From Lachnospiraceae bacterium (GTDB lineage Bacteria; Bacillota; Clostridia; Lachnospirales; Lachnospiraceae): a stretch of DNA of 45,331 nt. The DNA lies in NCBI GenBank assembly GCA_018384375.1, contig JAHAYJ010000107.1, forward strand, positions 1-45,331, given 5' to 3'. Below are positions 1 through 7,564 of the stretch, in pieces. The translations under genes were made by a program, and so were the position numbers. Positions within the stretch are counted from its first letter, which is position 1. Each line of letters starts with the position of its first letter. Under the pieces are notes generated by a model. That model did no database searches, was not told where the DNA came from, and worked only from the letters and a program-made list of their open reading frames with translations.

Positions 1-35
1 CCTTAATTTTACCACATTTGGATGCTCTTTTTTCA

Positions 36-118
36 TTCACTTGATAAGTGAAAAGCAATATTCAGTTAAAATACAGTAACTATGTGGCTTTCAGCCACTT
101 TCACGGCTGTACCGTGAA
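36..118. repeat. Cluster of three short perfect hairpins
   Basis: Three separate perfect inverted repeats lie within 83 bases: TTCACTT/AAGTGAA at 36-52, GTGGCT/AGCCAC at 84-98 and TTCACGG/CCGTGAA at 100-118. None has a convincing T-tract on either strand, so they do not look like ordinary terminators. They lie just beyond the premature stop of the kinase fragment at 123-383. They may belong to a mobile or repeated element that truncated that gene, but no transposase is visible before the window edge. Confidence 0.5.
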
Positions 119-122
119 TAAT

Positions 123-383
123 CTAGGACAATATAAGATTTATAATCATTTGTTTCAATTTAAAACCAAATCTAGCCCCACAATACAAAATAAGAAATGG
201 ATAAATTATCATTGTATATACTTTGGATAATCCCAAATAATTAACTGCAGCCATACTAATCATATCGATAGACAAGTAGCAAACTGTAGCAATATCCAGC
301 CGAAACTTCTCCCCATACAAATGATGCAAACAAATCACAATTGACAACGCTTCCAGTAATAAACACACATTCGTAATAATCAT
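123..383 (-). CDS. Truncated GHKL-type sensor kinase (N-terminal membrane part only)
   Basis: An 86-residue, strongly hydrophobic product with about three membrane segments. It carries a motif like LHHLYGEKFRLD after the first segment, resembling the N-terminus of AgrC-like GHKL sensor kinases of Lachnospiraceae. Those proteins normally run to 400 or more residues with a dimerisation helix and ATPase domain, neither of which is present. The ATG at 383 overlaps the stop of the LytTR regulator gene, as expected for a regulator/kinase pair. The reading frame stops at 123-125 and the remaining 122 bases contain hairpins instead of kinase sequence. I infer a gene broken by insertion or deletion. 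A genuine small membrane protein is possible. Family assignment rests on local resemblance only. Confidence 0.5.
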   Translation of the reverse strand: MIITNVCLLLEALSIVICLHHLYGEKFRLDIATVCYLSIDMISMAAVNYLGLSKVYTMIIYPFLILYCGARFGFKLKQMIINLILS

Positions 384-1108
384 AACTCATACTCCGCAAG
401 TATTTTTTTCCTATATGTAACTCCGATCTCCACCTTCGCCGGAATTCCCTTCATAGTGATGTACTGGTTGGGGATATCAATGCTCTCCACATAATTCTTA
501 TTTACAATAGCGCTCCTGCTGCACTGCAACAGACAGTCCGTATCTGCCTCTTCGACCAGTTTCTTACAACTTCTGCAGAACACATCCAGCGTGCTTCCGT
601 TAATCAAATGAACTGTAAGCATACGCTTAAAGCCATCCATATACACAACCTCACAAACCTTGATCGGATATATGATGCCATCTTTCCGAAAGAATATCAC
701 TGCATCCTCATCCTTCGCAGTGGTGAAATATAATGCCTTCTTCACCAACTGTCTGACTTTGTCCGGTGAAAAAGGCTTTTCCACATATCCCAGGCAGTTT
801 AAATCCTTGTAAGCATATCCGGTGGTATCCTCCAGGGATGTTATAAACAACACAGGGGTAAACATATATTTTTTGATATCTCTGATTCTTTTTACCAATC
901 TGATACCGGAAGTATCGCCCGGCACGGAGGTATCCAGGATAATATCTACCAGAAAAACATCTATCGTTTTCTCCATCAATATCTGATAGGCCGTACCGGC
1001 ATCGCCGGCTGTGTATACTATTGCTGTACCATCAACCTCCAAAACCAGCTTCTTCAGCATTTCCATCTGTATCGGTTGATCTTCAATAATGAGTACTGTC
1101 TTCTTCAT
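380..1108 (-). CDS. LytTR-family response regulator
   Basis: A 242-residue regulator. Residues 1-125 form a receiver domain with the acidic pair near residues 9-10, phospho-acceptor Asp55 in FLVDI, and the conserved Lys in YVEKPFSP. Residues 140-240 match a LytTR DNA-binding domain, including the typical CSRSAIVNKNYVESI stretch. Such regulators act in the cytoplasm and bind direct repeats at promoters, usually under a GHKL kinase. The cognate kinase should be the gene starting at 383, which is truncated, so this regulator may be orphaned. It lies 9 bases after the Xre-type gene and is probably cotranscribed with it. The target genes cannot be read from the window. Confidence 0.88.
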   Translation of the reverse strand: MKKTVLIIEDQPIQMEMLKKLVLEVDGTAIVYTAGDAGTAYQILMEKTIDVFLVDIILDTSVPGDTSGIRLVKRIRDIKKYMFTPVLFITSLEDTTGYAYKDLNCLGYVEKPFSPDKVRQLVKKALYFTTAKDEDAVIFFRKDGIIYPIKVCEVVYMDGFKRMLTVHLINGSTLDVFCRSCKKLVEEADTDCLLQCSRSAIVNKNYVESIDIPNQYITMKGIPAKVEIGVTYRKKILAEYEL

Positions 1109-1117
1109 AATTGCTAC

Positions 1118-1807
1118 TTACGCTCCAAGGAATTCTTCTGCCTGATCCATGATAGCCATAATCTGTTTTTGCTGCTCTGCCGGAAGCAGACTCCACAAAT
1201 CATCAATGATCATACTCGTGGTATCACCGGATGTTAGAAACAGACTTGGTTTGCACCCTGTCATAACATAGATTTCGGTCAAAAGTTCTGCATCCGGATG
1301 CGTCTCTTCCCTCTCAAGTGCACGATATTTTTTAATGTTGACACCCAGCTTTTCTGCCATGGCAAGCTGAGGCATGCCGGCAATTTTTCTGATCTCATAT
1401 AAAGTAGTCTGATTGGTTTCGCTTTCCGCCCTTGCTCGTAATATATCGATCTCACATTTCGTTTCCATACTGATTTCGGAACACTTCCTTGCAATGCCTG
1501 TCTCAAGAGCCCACACAGCAAGCTTTAAAAGCGGCAGCCTGTTCCCCGCCTCTGCTCTGTCGATCCTTTCAGCAAGAGCCGAAGCCTTCCGTTCAGACCT
1601 TATTCCGGTAAACAGATAATCAATGTCCCAGCCCATATCACTGTACCTGACCAGAACCTTATAGGGTACGATCGTTCTGCCAAGCTCCTGCTTACTGAGC
1701 TGACTCTGTGTGATTCCAAGTGCCTGACTGGCTTTCTCCTGGGTCAGGTTAAGCTGGATTCTATACTGACTTAATCGCTTAATAAATGCCTCATAATAAC
1801 TATTCAT
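1118..1807 (-). CDS. Xre-type regulator with two helix-turn-helix domains
   Basis: A 229-residue protein with an N-terminal Xre/Cro-type helix-turn-helix at about residues 10-60 (RLSQYRIQLNLTQEKASQAL). A second HTH-like segment lies at about 138-185 (IRKIAGMPQLAMAEKLGV). The middle part is helical with no recognised ligand domain. Two DNA-binding modules in one chain are uncommon and could let one protein bind spaced sites. It heads the short regulatory transcript that also carries the LytTR regulator. Several inverted repeats lie just upstream at 1818-1905 and are candidates for autoregulation. Function beyond transcription control is not assignable. Confidence 0.75.
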   Translation of the reverse strand: MNSYYEAFIKRLSQYRIQLNLTQEKASQALGITQSQLSKQELGRTIVPYKVLVRYSDMGWDIDYLFTGIRSERKASALAERIDRAEAGNRLPLLKLAVWALETGIARKCSEISMETKCEIDILRARAESETNQTTLYEIRKIAGMPQLAMAEKLGVNIKKYRALEREETHPDAELLTEIYVMTGCKPSLFLTSGDTTSMIIDDLWSLLPAEQQKQIMAIMDQAEEFLGA

Positions 1808-1817
1808 TCCATACTTC

Positions 1818-1905
1818 CCCGTAAAATCTCATATGTATCATTCTTGAATAAATTTTACGGGATTCCGTATTTCCCATATGATACCCAAATTTGACTATTT
1901 GGTAT
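1818..1905. promoter_or_regulatory. Stacked palindromes upstream of the Xre-type gene
   Basis: CCCGTAAAAT at 1818-1827 is repeated inverted as ATTTTACGGG at 1852-1861. A small hairpin TACGG-GATT-CCGTA follows at 1856-1869. ATACCCAAAT at 1881-1890 faces ATTTGGTAT at 1897-1905, giving a near-palindrome with one extra C. The stretch sits between the start of the Xre-type gene and the terminator of the neighbouring operon, where its promoter must lie. These are plausible operators. No clean -35/-10 pair was assigned. Confidence 0.45.
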
Positions 1906-1949
1906 TATCTGTAAAAGGAAGTATTCTATGCAGGGCTTTCGAAAATTAT

Positions 1950-1990
1950 GCAATAAAAAAACTGTATATGGTATCTTTTCCATACACAGC
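1950..1990 (-). terminator. Rho-independent terminator of the phosphatase/TlpA/DUF1576 operon
   Basis: Read on the minus strand, the arms at 1989-1980 and 1971-1962 pair in 9 of 10 positions around an eight-base loop and are followed by a run of seven T (1960-1954). It lies about 45 bases downstream of the 117-residue protein gene and closes the long minus-strand gene run. Confidence 0.75.
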
Positions 1991-2036
1991 CTTTCCATTT
2001 ACATTTATATATAATAGTACTTATTGCTAAGAATCA

Positions 2037-2390
2037 CTACCTGACCGTCTCCCGATACAGCTTTAATCTTACAAGTCTATCCTTGATCACAATCTCCGCC
2101 CGGTCGATCATCATCCCCACCAAAAGAAGCTGGCTTGTCTCTCCGGGATCTCCGCTTCCGGCAAGCTCCCAATAGATATCCTCCATGCCATCATTCTTCT
2201 GTCCGTTCAGATACTGATCAAGCTTTTCCACTTTATCGGCATACATAGGATGATAATCTGCCTCAAAGCTGATCACTGCCTGCGTGCCGGTTCTTTGAAT
2301 ATCGGAGCTGACGTGCTCTGCACCCAGGGCAAAGAAAAAGATCGTCAGTTCCTCCACAATTTTAGCTGTTTTCTTTTCTTCGTGCGTCAT
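2037..2390 (-). CDS. Uncharacterised 117-residue protein coupled to DUF1576 gene
   Basis: A small soluble protein of 117 residues that I do not recognise. It starts ATG at 2390 with GAGGAG eight bases upstream, overlapping the end of the DUF1576 membrane protein gene by the ATGA arrangement, so the two are probably translationally coupled. The sequence has a helical N-terminus, a central acidic stretch (about residues 60-82) and a leucine-rich C-terminal strand/helix with basic residues. No signal peptide, membrane segment or metal motif is seen. The context suggests a cytosolic partner of the membrane protein. It is the last gene before the operon terminator at 1950-1990. Confidence 0.7.
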   Translation of the reverse strand: MTHEEKKTAKIVEELTIFFFALGAEHVSSDIQRTGTQAVISFEADYHPMYADKVEKLDQYLNGQKNDGMEDIYWELAGSGDPGETSQLLLVGMMIDRAEIVIKDRLVRLKLYRETVR

Positions 2391-3676
2391 TCTCTCGTCT
2401 CCTCTTTCTTATGTCTCAATTCAAAACCCTTGATAAAGCTTTCCAGCATCGGTACAATGACAATTGCAACAATACCGGTGCTGAATCCATTGTTATATAG
2501 GTTCAGTCCCTCATAAAAAGAAGAGGTACACACCACCACAACTGCATGGAGCATTCCGGCCAGGATACCCGCCGGGATGCCAAATTGCCCTGCCACAGGT
2601 GACAGCCCCACTGCAAAAATTGCACCCATCTGAATTCCCGGTGTGGTTGGCGCCATATGATTGAAAAAGGTAGACAGAAACACACCGGCAAGCACCGGCA
2701 GATAGTTTCTTGCATGGACACCAAAGCTTGCAAATCCAAATGCAGTGAGAATTGCCCCCACCACCGGTCCCGACAGATCACCGCCAATCAGCAGAATATA
2801 GGTAAGACAGATACCTCCCACGATCCCCATGTTCATCAAGGTAGTTCCGATGCCATCCATAAGCACAAAATCCGCAACCGCACGTCCCGGATGCCGCATC
2901 AGCTTAAGAAGCGGCTTCCAGTCTCCCCGATTCAGGAACAATCCAAAGAGAAAGGTCAGCAGAAAATAAAGATACATACTTACTGCCATCCACACTTCTC
3001 TTCCCGATTTCCAGATAAAAACGCTGTCACTTTCCAGTCCGAAGGACTGCAGGATACACACCAGTACAAAGGCAAGCAGTCCTGCTGCAAAACCCACATT
3101 AAACAGATTATAACCCATGTGCATGGAAGCAGTATGCATGGAAAGCGGTGGTAGCACAAAACCAATCAAAATACCAACTGCCACAGCACAGAGAAAGTTA
3201 ATCCAAAGGGGAAAGGGAAGCAGATAAACCATCTCTGTCACCATCGGGGCCAGGCAGGAACCAAACAGCGCTGTATAAATATATCGACTCATCTTAGAGC
3301 GATGCAGCTTTGCATAGAGCCAGGTACCGAATATCATCGGCAGCACATTGACCGGATTTTTCCCGAAAAGGGCAAACCCTGCATTGATAAACAGAACCGC
3401 CATGGTAAGCCCGGTAAACGGTATCTTTTGCCACCAGATGAGCAGGATCCCCATTCCCATAACAAGCGCGGCATTTAGAAATGCAGCTCCCACTCCTGCA
3501 AGCTCAAAGTAATCCGTGATCAGTGCATCTCTTGAATGAATAATCGTCCACATTCCCTCAAGCAATTCCTTGAAAGATGCCATTGCAAAAGCCCCTGCCA
3601 GCAAAAGAAACATCGTTCCAATACTAAAAATAAGTAGTTCCTTACCCTTTATCCTCTCCCAAAAGCGTTTCCCCAT
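2387..3676 (-). CDS. DUF1576-type multi-pass membrane protein
   Basis: A 429-residue integral membrane protein with about ten to twelve predicted membrane segments. It appears to have two related halves: both contain a glycine-rich segment, a PxxFGT or HMAPTTPG-type loop and a His-Met-rich stretch (LSMHTASMHMGYNLFN in the first half). This matches proteins annotated as DUF1576, whose substrate is unknown. ATG at 3676 is preferred over GTG at 3682 because GGAAGG sits five bases before it. It follows the polyferredoxin protein by 57 bases and overlaps the 117-residue gene downstream. A transporter role is inference from topology only. Confidence 0.7.
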   Translation of the reverse strand: MGKRFWERIKGKELLIFSIGTMFLLLAGAFAMASFKELLEGMWTIIHSRDALITDYFELAGVGAAFLNAALVMGMGILLIWWQKIPFTGLTMAVLFINAGFALFGKNPVNVLPMIFGTWLYAKLHRSKMSRYIYTALFGSCLAPMVTEMVYLLPFPLWINFLCAVAVGILIGFVLPPLSMHTASMHMGYNLFNVGFAAGLLAFVLVCILQSFGLESDSVFIWKSGREVWMAVSMYLYFLLTFLFGLFLNRGDWKPLLKLMRHPGRAVADFVLMDGIGTTLMNMGIVGGICLTYILLIGGDLSGPVVGAILTAFGFASFGVHARNYLPVLAGVFLSTFFNHMAPTTPGIQMGAIFAVGLSPVAGQFGIPAGILAGMLHAVVVVCTSSFYEGLNLYNNGFSTGIVAIVIVPMLESFIKGFELRHKKEETRE

Positions 3677-3733
3677 ACTCACCTTCCTTGTAAAATCTAA
3701 TTATTCTTATAACTCCGAATTGTATTTTAAATT

Positions 3734-4597
3734 CTACCCCTTTTTGCCCTTGGATAGACGTTCCTTATGGATACAGTTCTTCGGACAGGCATCCATGCAG
3801 GCGCCGCAGCGGATGCATTCCGGAGAGTTTATTTCCTTTGTGACCTCCACTCCCATTTTGCAGGCTCTCTCGCAGGCCTTACAGTCCACACAGCGCTCTT
3901 TATCTACCGCAAGACGGTAGAAACTAAATTTGTTAAAAAAGGAATAAAAGGCGCCAAGGGGGCACAAATACTTACAAAAAGGCCTGTAGATCATCACGGA
4001 AAGAATTACGATCATAATCAGCACCGTCAATTTCCACCCAAAAAGGGCTCCTATAGACTGGCGCAGTCCCACATTTCCCGCAAGAAGCGGAAGCCCTGCT
4101 CCCAGCGTTCCCGCAGGGCAGACATATTTGCAAAACCAGGTGGTTCCGAAACCGAACTCATCCCGGATCACCACCGGTAATAAAATAACTAAGAGAAACA
4201 ATACCACATACTTCAGATAGCGCAAGTATCTATCTGCCTTTTTAGGTACATTACCTTTTTTCACCGGTATCTTATAAAGCAGATCCTGTATCCAGCCAAA
4301 AGGGCATAAAAATCCGCACACCACTCTGCCCAGCAGAACACCAAACAGCATCAGCGTACCCAGCACATAAAAGGGAATCCTTGTATGATAGCCACTAAGA
4401 AGCGACTGCAGAGAGCCGATGGGACATGCCCCCAGTGCTCCCGGGCAGGAATAGCAGTTCAGGACAGGAACACAGACCGCTTTGGATTTGCCTGTAAAAA
4501 TGGTTCCCTTCCGAAATCCCGCCGCGTAGCCGTTAATCAGGACAGCCGCTGCCAGCTGGATCAGATTTCTCTTTTTCTCATTCGTAATCTTTTTCAT
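3734..4597 (-). CDS. NapH/YccM-like polyferredoxin membrane protein
   Basis: A 287-residue membrane iron-sulfur protein. The N-terminal half has about five membrane segments interleaved with cysteine motifs: a CYSCPGALGACPIG loop and the CPFGWIQDLLY and CPLGAFYSFFNK signatures of the NapH/NosR/RdxA group. The C-terminus carries two 4Fe-4S ferredoxin motifs, CVDCKACERAC and CIRCGACMDACPKNC. Such proteins pass electrons across or along the membrane. Its neighbours, a CXXC micro-protein and a TlpA-like thioredoxin lipoprotein, suggest extracytoplasmic thiol redox chemistry. ATG at 4597 is chosen; TTG at 4609 would add four residues and abut the preceding stop. The physiological electron donor is not evident. 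Confidence 0.85.
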   Translation of the reverse strand: MKKITNEKKRNLIQLAAAVLINGYAAGFRKGTIFTGKSKAVCVPVLNCYSCPGALGACPIGSLQSLLSGYHTRIPFYVLGTLMLFGVLLGRVVCGFLCPFGWIQDLLYKIPVKKGNVPKKADRYLRYLKYVVLFLLVILLPVVIRDEFGFGTTWFCKYVCPAGTLGAGLPLLAGNVGLRQSIGALFGWKLTVLIMIVILSVMIYRPFCKYLCPLGAFYSFFNKFSFYRLAVDKERCVDCKACERACKMGVEVTKEINSPECIRCGACMDACPKNCIHKERLSKGKKG

Positions 4598-4601
4598 AGG
4601 C

Positions 4602-4748
4602 CTATCCAATTCCGATACACTGCAGGCAGATGTTGACTGCCTTTTTCAGTACCTCCAAATGCTCTTCTCTCATAAGTCCATATCCGATACAGGCAGCCGA
4701 TGCGATCAGTACAGTGCCCCGTATCATCCACAAATTTTTCTGCTTCAT
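4602..4748 (-). CDS. CD1871A-type CXXC motif micro-protein
   Basis: A 48-residue protein, easy to miss because of its size. It begins at ATG 4748, overlapping the PAP2 gene stop by ATGA, and ends five bases before the ATG of the polyferredoxin gene. Residues 5-25 form one hydrophobic membrane segment. The C-terminus is ICLQCIGIG, carrying the CXXC motif typical of the CD1871A group, which is regularly found beside polyferredoxin and thioredoxin-like genes in Clostridia. Its exact role is unknown; a small membrane redox component is a reasonable inference. The coupling on both sides supports real translation. Confidence 0.82.
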   Translation of the reverse strand: MKQKNLWMIRGTVLIASAACIGYGLMREEHLEVLKKAVNICLQCIGIG

Positions 4749-5698
4749 CCTTTTACTCCCCTGCCATTTTCCACCAGTTTAAACAAAAACGGATAACCTG
4801 CCATAATCCAGAAAACCAAAATCGTATAGCCGATAAATTCTCCAAAGTGGGCACCGCATACAGCGATCATTGCCGGGGAAACCAGCTTATGGATGACAAG
4901 CAGCGTCACAATTCCCACAAGAACTCTGATCACAGCCGTCTTTGTGTTTTTTGCCTTTTCAAACTGAATCAGATGTCTCTCTGTCACCCAGCCTGTCAAA
5001 GCTCCCATAAAAAGTCCGGCTGCCACATAACAGTCTGTCATCATCTCATAAGGATCTACCAGAATTTCTCCGCTCTCCGTATAATCCAGCGGATACGATT
5101 TCAGTGTAATAAATGCAAGGAATGCAGCACATAAAAGGATTCCGGATACCAGGAAGATCAGATCTCTATCCTTACTGCCATCCGCCCATCTAACCAGCTT
5201 CTCATTCACATAAATCGACAGGCAGCACAGCAGAAATCCCACAATAACATCCTGCGGCGTATGTACTCCCAGATAGTTTCTGGAAAACATCACAAGGAAA
5301 GTAATTGCAGTGCACAAAACCACCACCCATTTCCTCTTTTTTTGCCAGACGGCGACGGTCATAAATTCTGCAGTTGCAAGCTGTGTATGTCCGCTGGGGA
5401 AGGAATAGCCGGTAGCAGTTCTCATGGAATCCCCTGCCGGGATCACCCTTGGGTCACGAATCCAGGGCCGATAGACACAGCAGACATTTTTCACCAGCTG
5501 ACTTACTGTCTTACCACTGCCGATATTGAGCATAATCTGCGCTCCGACTTTTTTGTTGACACACCAGTAAATGATGGCAATCGCCACAATCGATACCGGG
5601 CCGATCACCAGCTCGGAAACCACTTCCATAAAAGTATCCAACATACCGCCCGTGGCGTTTCTGAAGTCCTGTAACAACAATAAATATTCAATGTCCAT
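4745..5698 (-). CDS. PAP2-family membrane phosphatase
   Basis: A 317-residue integral membrane protein of the phosphatidic acid phosphatase type 2 superfamily. The three active-site motifs are visible: KxxxxxxRP as KNVCCVYRP, PSGH in SFPSGHTQ, and SRNYLGVHTPQD, which supplies the catalytic His and Asp. About seven membrane segments are expected, with C-terminal helices extending beyond the core domain. Family members dephosphorylate lipid phosphates or undecaprenyl pyrophosphate at the outer membrane face. The substrate cannot be deduced here. ATG at 5698 has AGAGGAAG upstream. It lies 18 bases after the flavodoxin-fold gene and is coupled to the micro-protein gene. Confidence 0.87.
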   Translation of the reverse strand: MDIEYLLLLQDFRNATGGMLDTFMEVVSELVIGPVSIVAIAIIYWCVNKKVGAQIMLNIGSGKTVSQLVKNVCCVYRPWIRDPRVIPAGDSMRTATGYSFPSGHTQLATAEFMTVAVWQKKRKWVVVLCTAITFLVMFSRNYLGVHTPQDVIVGFLLCCLSIYVNEKLVRWADGSKDRDLIFLVSGILLCAAFLAFITLKSYPLDYTESGEILVDPYEMMTDCYVAAGLFMGALTGWVTERHLIQFEKAKNTKTAVIRVLVGIVTLLVIHKLVSPAMIAVCGAHFGEFIGYTILVFWIMAGYPFLFKLVENGRGVKG

Positions 5699-5716
5699 AG
5701 CTTAACTTCCTCTACT

Positions 5717-6265
5717 CTATTTTATTTCTTCCTTTGCTTTCTCCAATATTCCCTCTACATCTGCCCCGTCAATATCCAGATTTTCTGCCTTCATGCAGAT
5801 CGTCTCACCGATACCGTACAGGTTCTTTGCAAGTGCTTCCACATAAGGGTATCCGAAATCAGCGATAACAGGTCCGCCTGCCGTAGTCACATAATAAAGC
5901 TTCTTTGCGCTGCAAAGCCCTTTTGGTCTGTCATTCTCATAACAGAAGGTAATTCCCGAAACAGTTACCGCCTCAAGGTAAATCTTGAGAAGTGCCGGAA
6001 AGGCAAAATCCCAATAGGGCGCTGCGATCACGATACAGTCTACCTTAGCAAACTGACGGGCATAGCGAAATAAATCGTCATCAAATTTTTTCTCCGAAAG
6101 GAGTCTGTCTCTCTTCGCAAGAAGATCTTTTGACAGAGGCTTCATATCCTCCTCTTCCAATTTGATTTCCGTCACTTCTCCCGGTATTTTCTCTAAAAGA
6201 TATCTGGCAAGAAGCAATGTTCTTGATTGCTCCCGGACACATGCATTTACAAAAAGAATATCCAT
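5717..6265 (-). CDS. Flavodoxin-fold NAD(P)H-dependent oxidoreductase
   Basis: A 182-residue cytosolic protein. It begins with the beta-strand MDILFVNACVREQSRT, where the SRT turn binds FMN phosphate in the NQO/azoreductase group. It continues with IVIAAPYWDFAFPALLKIYLEAV, the usual second flavin loop and dimer helix, and a TTAGGP loop that contacts the isoalloxazine ring. Such enzymes reduce quinones, azo or nitro compounds using NAD(P)H. Its place among redox genes (TlpA-like lipoprotein, polyferredoxin) suggests a linked electron-transfer role, but the natural substrate is unknown. Confidence 0.85.
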   Translation of the reverse strand: MDILFVNACVREQSRTLLLARYLLEKIPGEVTEIKLEEEDMKPLSKDLLAKRDRLLSEKKFDDDLFRYARQFAKVDCIVIAAPYWDFAFPALLKIYLEAVTVSGITFCYENDRPKGLCSAKKLYYVTTAGGPVIADFGYPYVEALAKNLYGIGETICMKAENLDIDGADVEGILEKAKEEIK

Positions 6266-6281
6266 ATTATTTCCTTTCCGA

Positions 6282-6371
6282 TTATTTTAAATAAAAAATC
6301 TTTCTCACATATTTAATACGGGAAACTGCACATACCGTCAGGAAGGACAGACCAACTACCAAAAACATCAT
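6282..6371 (-). CDS. Possible 29-residue membrane peptide or gene remnant
   Basis: The 159-base gap between the TlpA-like and flavodoxin-fold genes contains an open frame coding for a hydrophobic helix followed by basic residues, starting MMFLVVGLSF and ending VRKIFYLK. The frame is open for 48 codons back to a TAA, but the first ATG is at 6371 and no clear ribosome binding site precedes it. The hydrophobic-then-basic pattern looks like a genuine membrane peptide. It could equally be the tail of a decayed membrane protein gene. I keep it at low confidence. Confidence 0.25.
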   Translation of the reverse strand: MMFLVVGLSFLTVCAVSRIKYVRKIFYLK

Positions 6372-6424
6372 CAGGACAATATACAGGAAAGCACTTTGGA
6401 TTCCAAACCGGGAATATGGCAGTA

Positions 6425-7549
6425 TCAGTTATTTTCCAGTCCACTTTCAATATAATCAAGGTAATACTGTGTCACATCATCTGCCTGTGGCACTCCAATA
6501 ATGGGCTGACCGATCACATTGCCTTCCTTATCTACAAGAAAAGTTGTCGGGAACGCAGAAATAAATTCCTGCAAAAGCTCATCCATCGCATCATCAGGCA
6601 CAAGCACCGCATACTGCACACCTGTCTTCTCAATAATCTGCGCTGCCAGTTCCGTTTCCTGCCCGGCATCATCACAGATAGAAATAATATTGGCATTTGT
6701 GGGAAGCTTTTCATAAGCTGCCTGAATATCCGGTAGTTCTCTGCGGCAGGGATTACACCAGGTTGCCCACACATTGATCATGGTCACATCGTAATCCTTG
6801 AAAATATCCTGAGATACCGCATTTCCGTTTAAATCCGTCACCGCAAACGAAGAAAGATCGATTTCGGAAGCCTTATCAGCCATTTCTTTATCTTGCGCTT
6901 CATAATCAATTTCTGTCTCCGGGAAGATGATCAGACCATCTCTGATCTCATCAAGGGCACCAATACCAAGCTCTATCGCCTGAAATTCTTTCTCCGTATA
7001 CCCTTCCTTTGGGAGTTCATCATTATAGGCAAAATAGTAATTTTTCCCTTCAAGAGTACCGATTTTTTCCACGCTTGAAAAATCCTCTTCAAAACCGCTC
7101 TCACCATCTGTGCAGCAGATACCAAACAAAGCATAGCCCGTATCCCACATCTTCTGATACACAGCATCATAATCTTCAGAAGTAGCATCCATTTTATCAT
7201 AAAGTGCATCAAACTCAGCCTGAACTGCTTCTGTAGAAATCAGGATAGCACATTTCCCATCTTCAGGATAATTAGCCTTAAGAAGCTCTGTGGCATCACT
7301 TTTTTCATTCCAACTGTTCGGAATAGAGAATCCAAAACCATATTGTTGAATCAGAAATAACTCAGGGGAAGAAATATCCACCTTTTCTCCCTTTACATTG
7401 AGCATCTCCTCATCACTATATGTCTTATTCAGGCAGGCATCCTTAAAGTGTCCTTCCCCTCCATAGCCAGCCTGCTTCCCACAGCCTGCAAGCAGCATGG
7501 TTGTCAGCATTACCGACAGCAAAATACCTGTAATTCCTTTTCTTTTCAT
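6425..7549 (-). CDS. TlpA-like thioredoxin-fold lipoprotein
   Basis: A 374-residue secreted lipoprotein. The N-terminus has a basic start, a hydrophobic stretch and a lipobox LLAGC with the lipid-acceptor cysteine at 23. Residues about 30-225 form an unrecognised domain rich in acidic and aromatic residues. The C-terminal 140 residues are a TlpA/ResA-like thioredoxin fold with the active site WATWCNPCRREL and a cis-Pro loop AFPTTF. It should act outside the membrane as a thiol-disulfide reductase. The nearby polyferredoxin and CXXC micro-protein could supply or accept its electrons. GAGAAAGGAAC precedes the ATG. The long N-terminal domain is larger than in ordinary TlpA proteins. Confidence 0.85.
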   Translation of the reverse strand: MKRKGITGILLSVMLTTMLLAGCGKQAGYGGEGHFKDACLNKTYSDEEMLNVKGEKVDISSPELFLIQQYGFGFSIPNSWNEKSDATELLKANYPEDGKCAILISTEAVQAEFDALYDKMDATSEDYDAVYQKMWDTGYALFGICCTDGESGFEEDFSSVEKIGTLEGKNYYFAYNDELPKEGYTEKEFQAIELGIGALDEIRDGLIIFPETEIDYEAQDKEMADKASEIDLSSFAVTDLNGNAVSQDIFKDYDVTMINVWATWCNPCRRELPDIQAAYEKLPTNANIISICDDAGQETELAAQIIEKTGVQYAVLVPDDAMDELLQEFISAFPTTFLVDKEGNVIGQPIIGVPQADDVTQYYLDYIESGLENN

Positions 7550-7564
7550 ATCAATGTTCCTTTC

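Noticed and set aside
36-118. CRISPR array from repeated hairpins
   Set aside because: The three hairpins differ in sequence, and there are no regular spacers or cas genes.
48-230. 60-codon plus-strand frame at the left edge
   Set aside because: It overlaps the hairpin cluster and the kinase fragment, with no motif or ribosome site.
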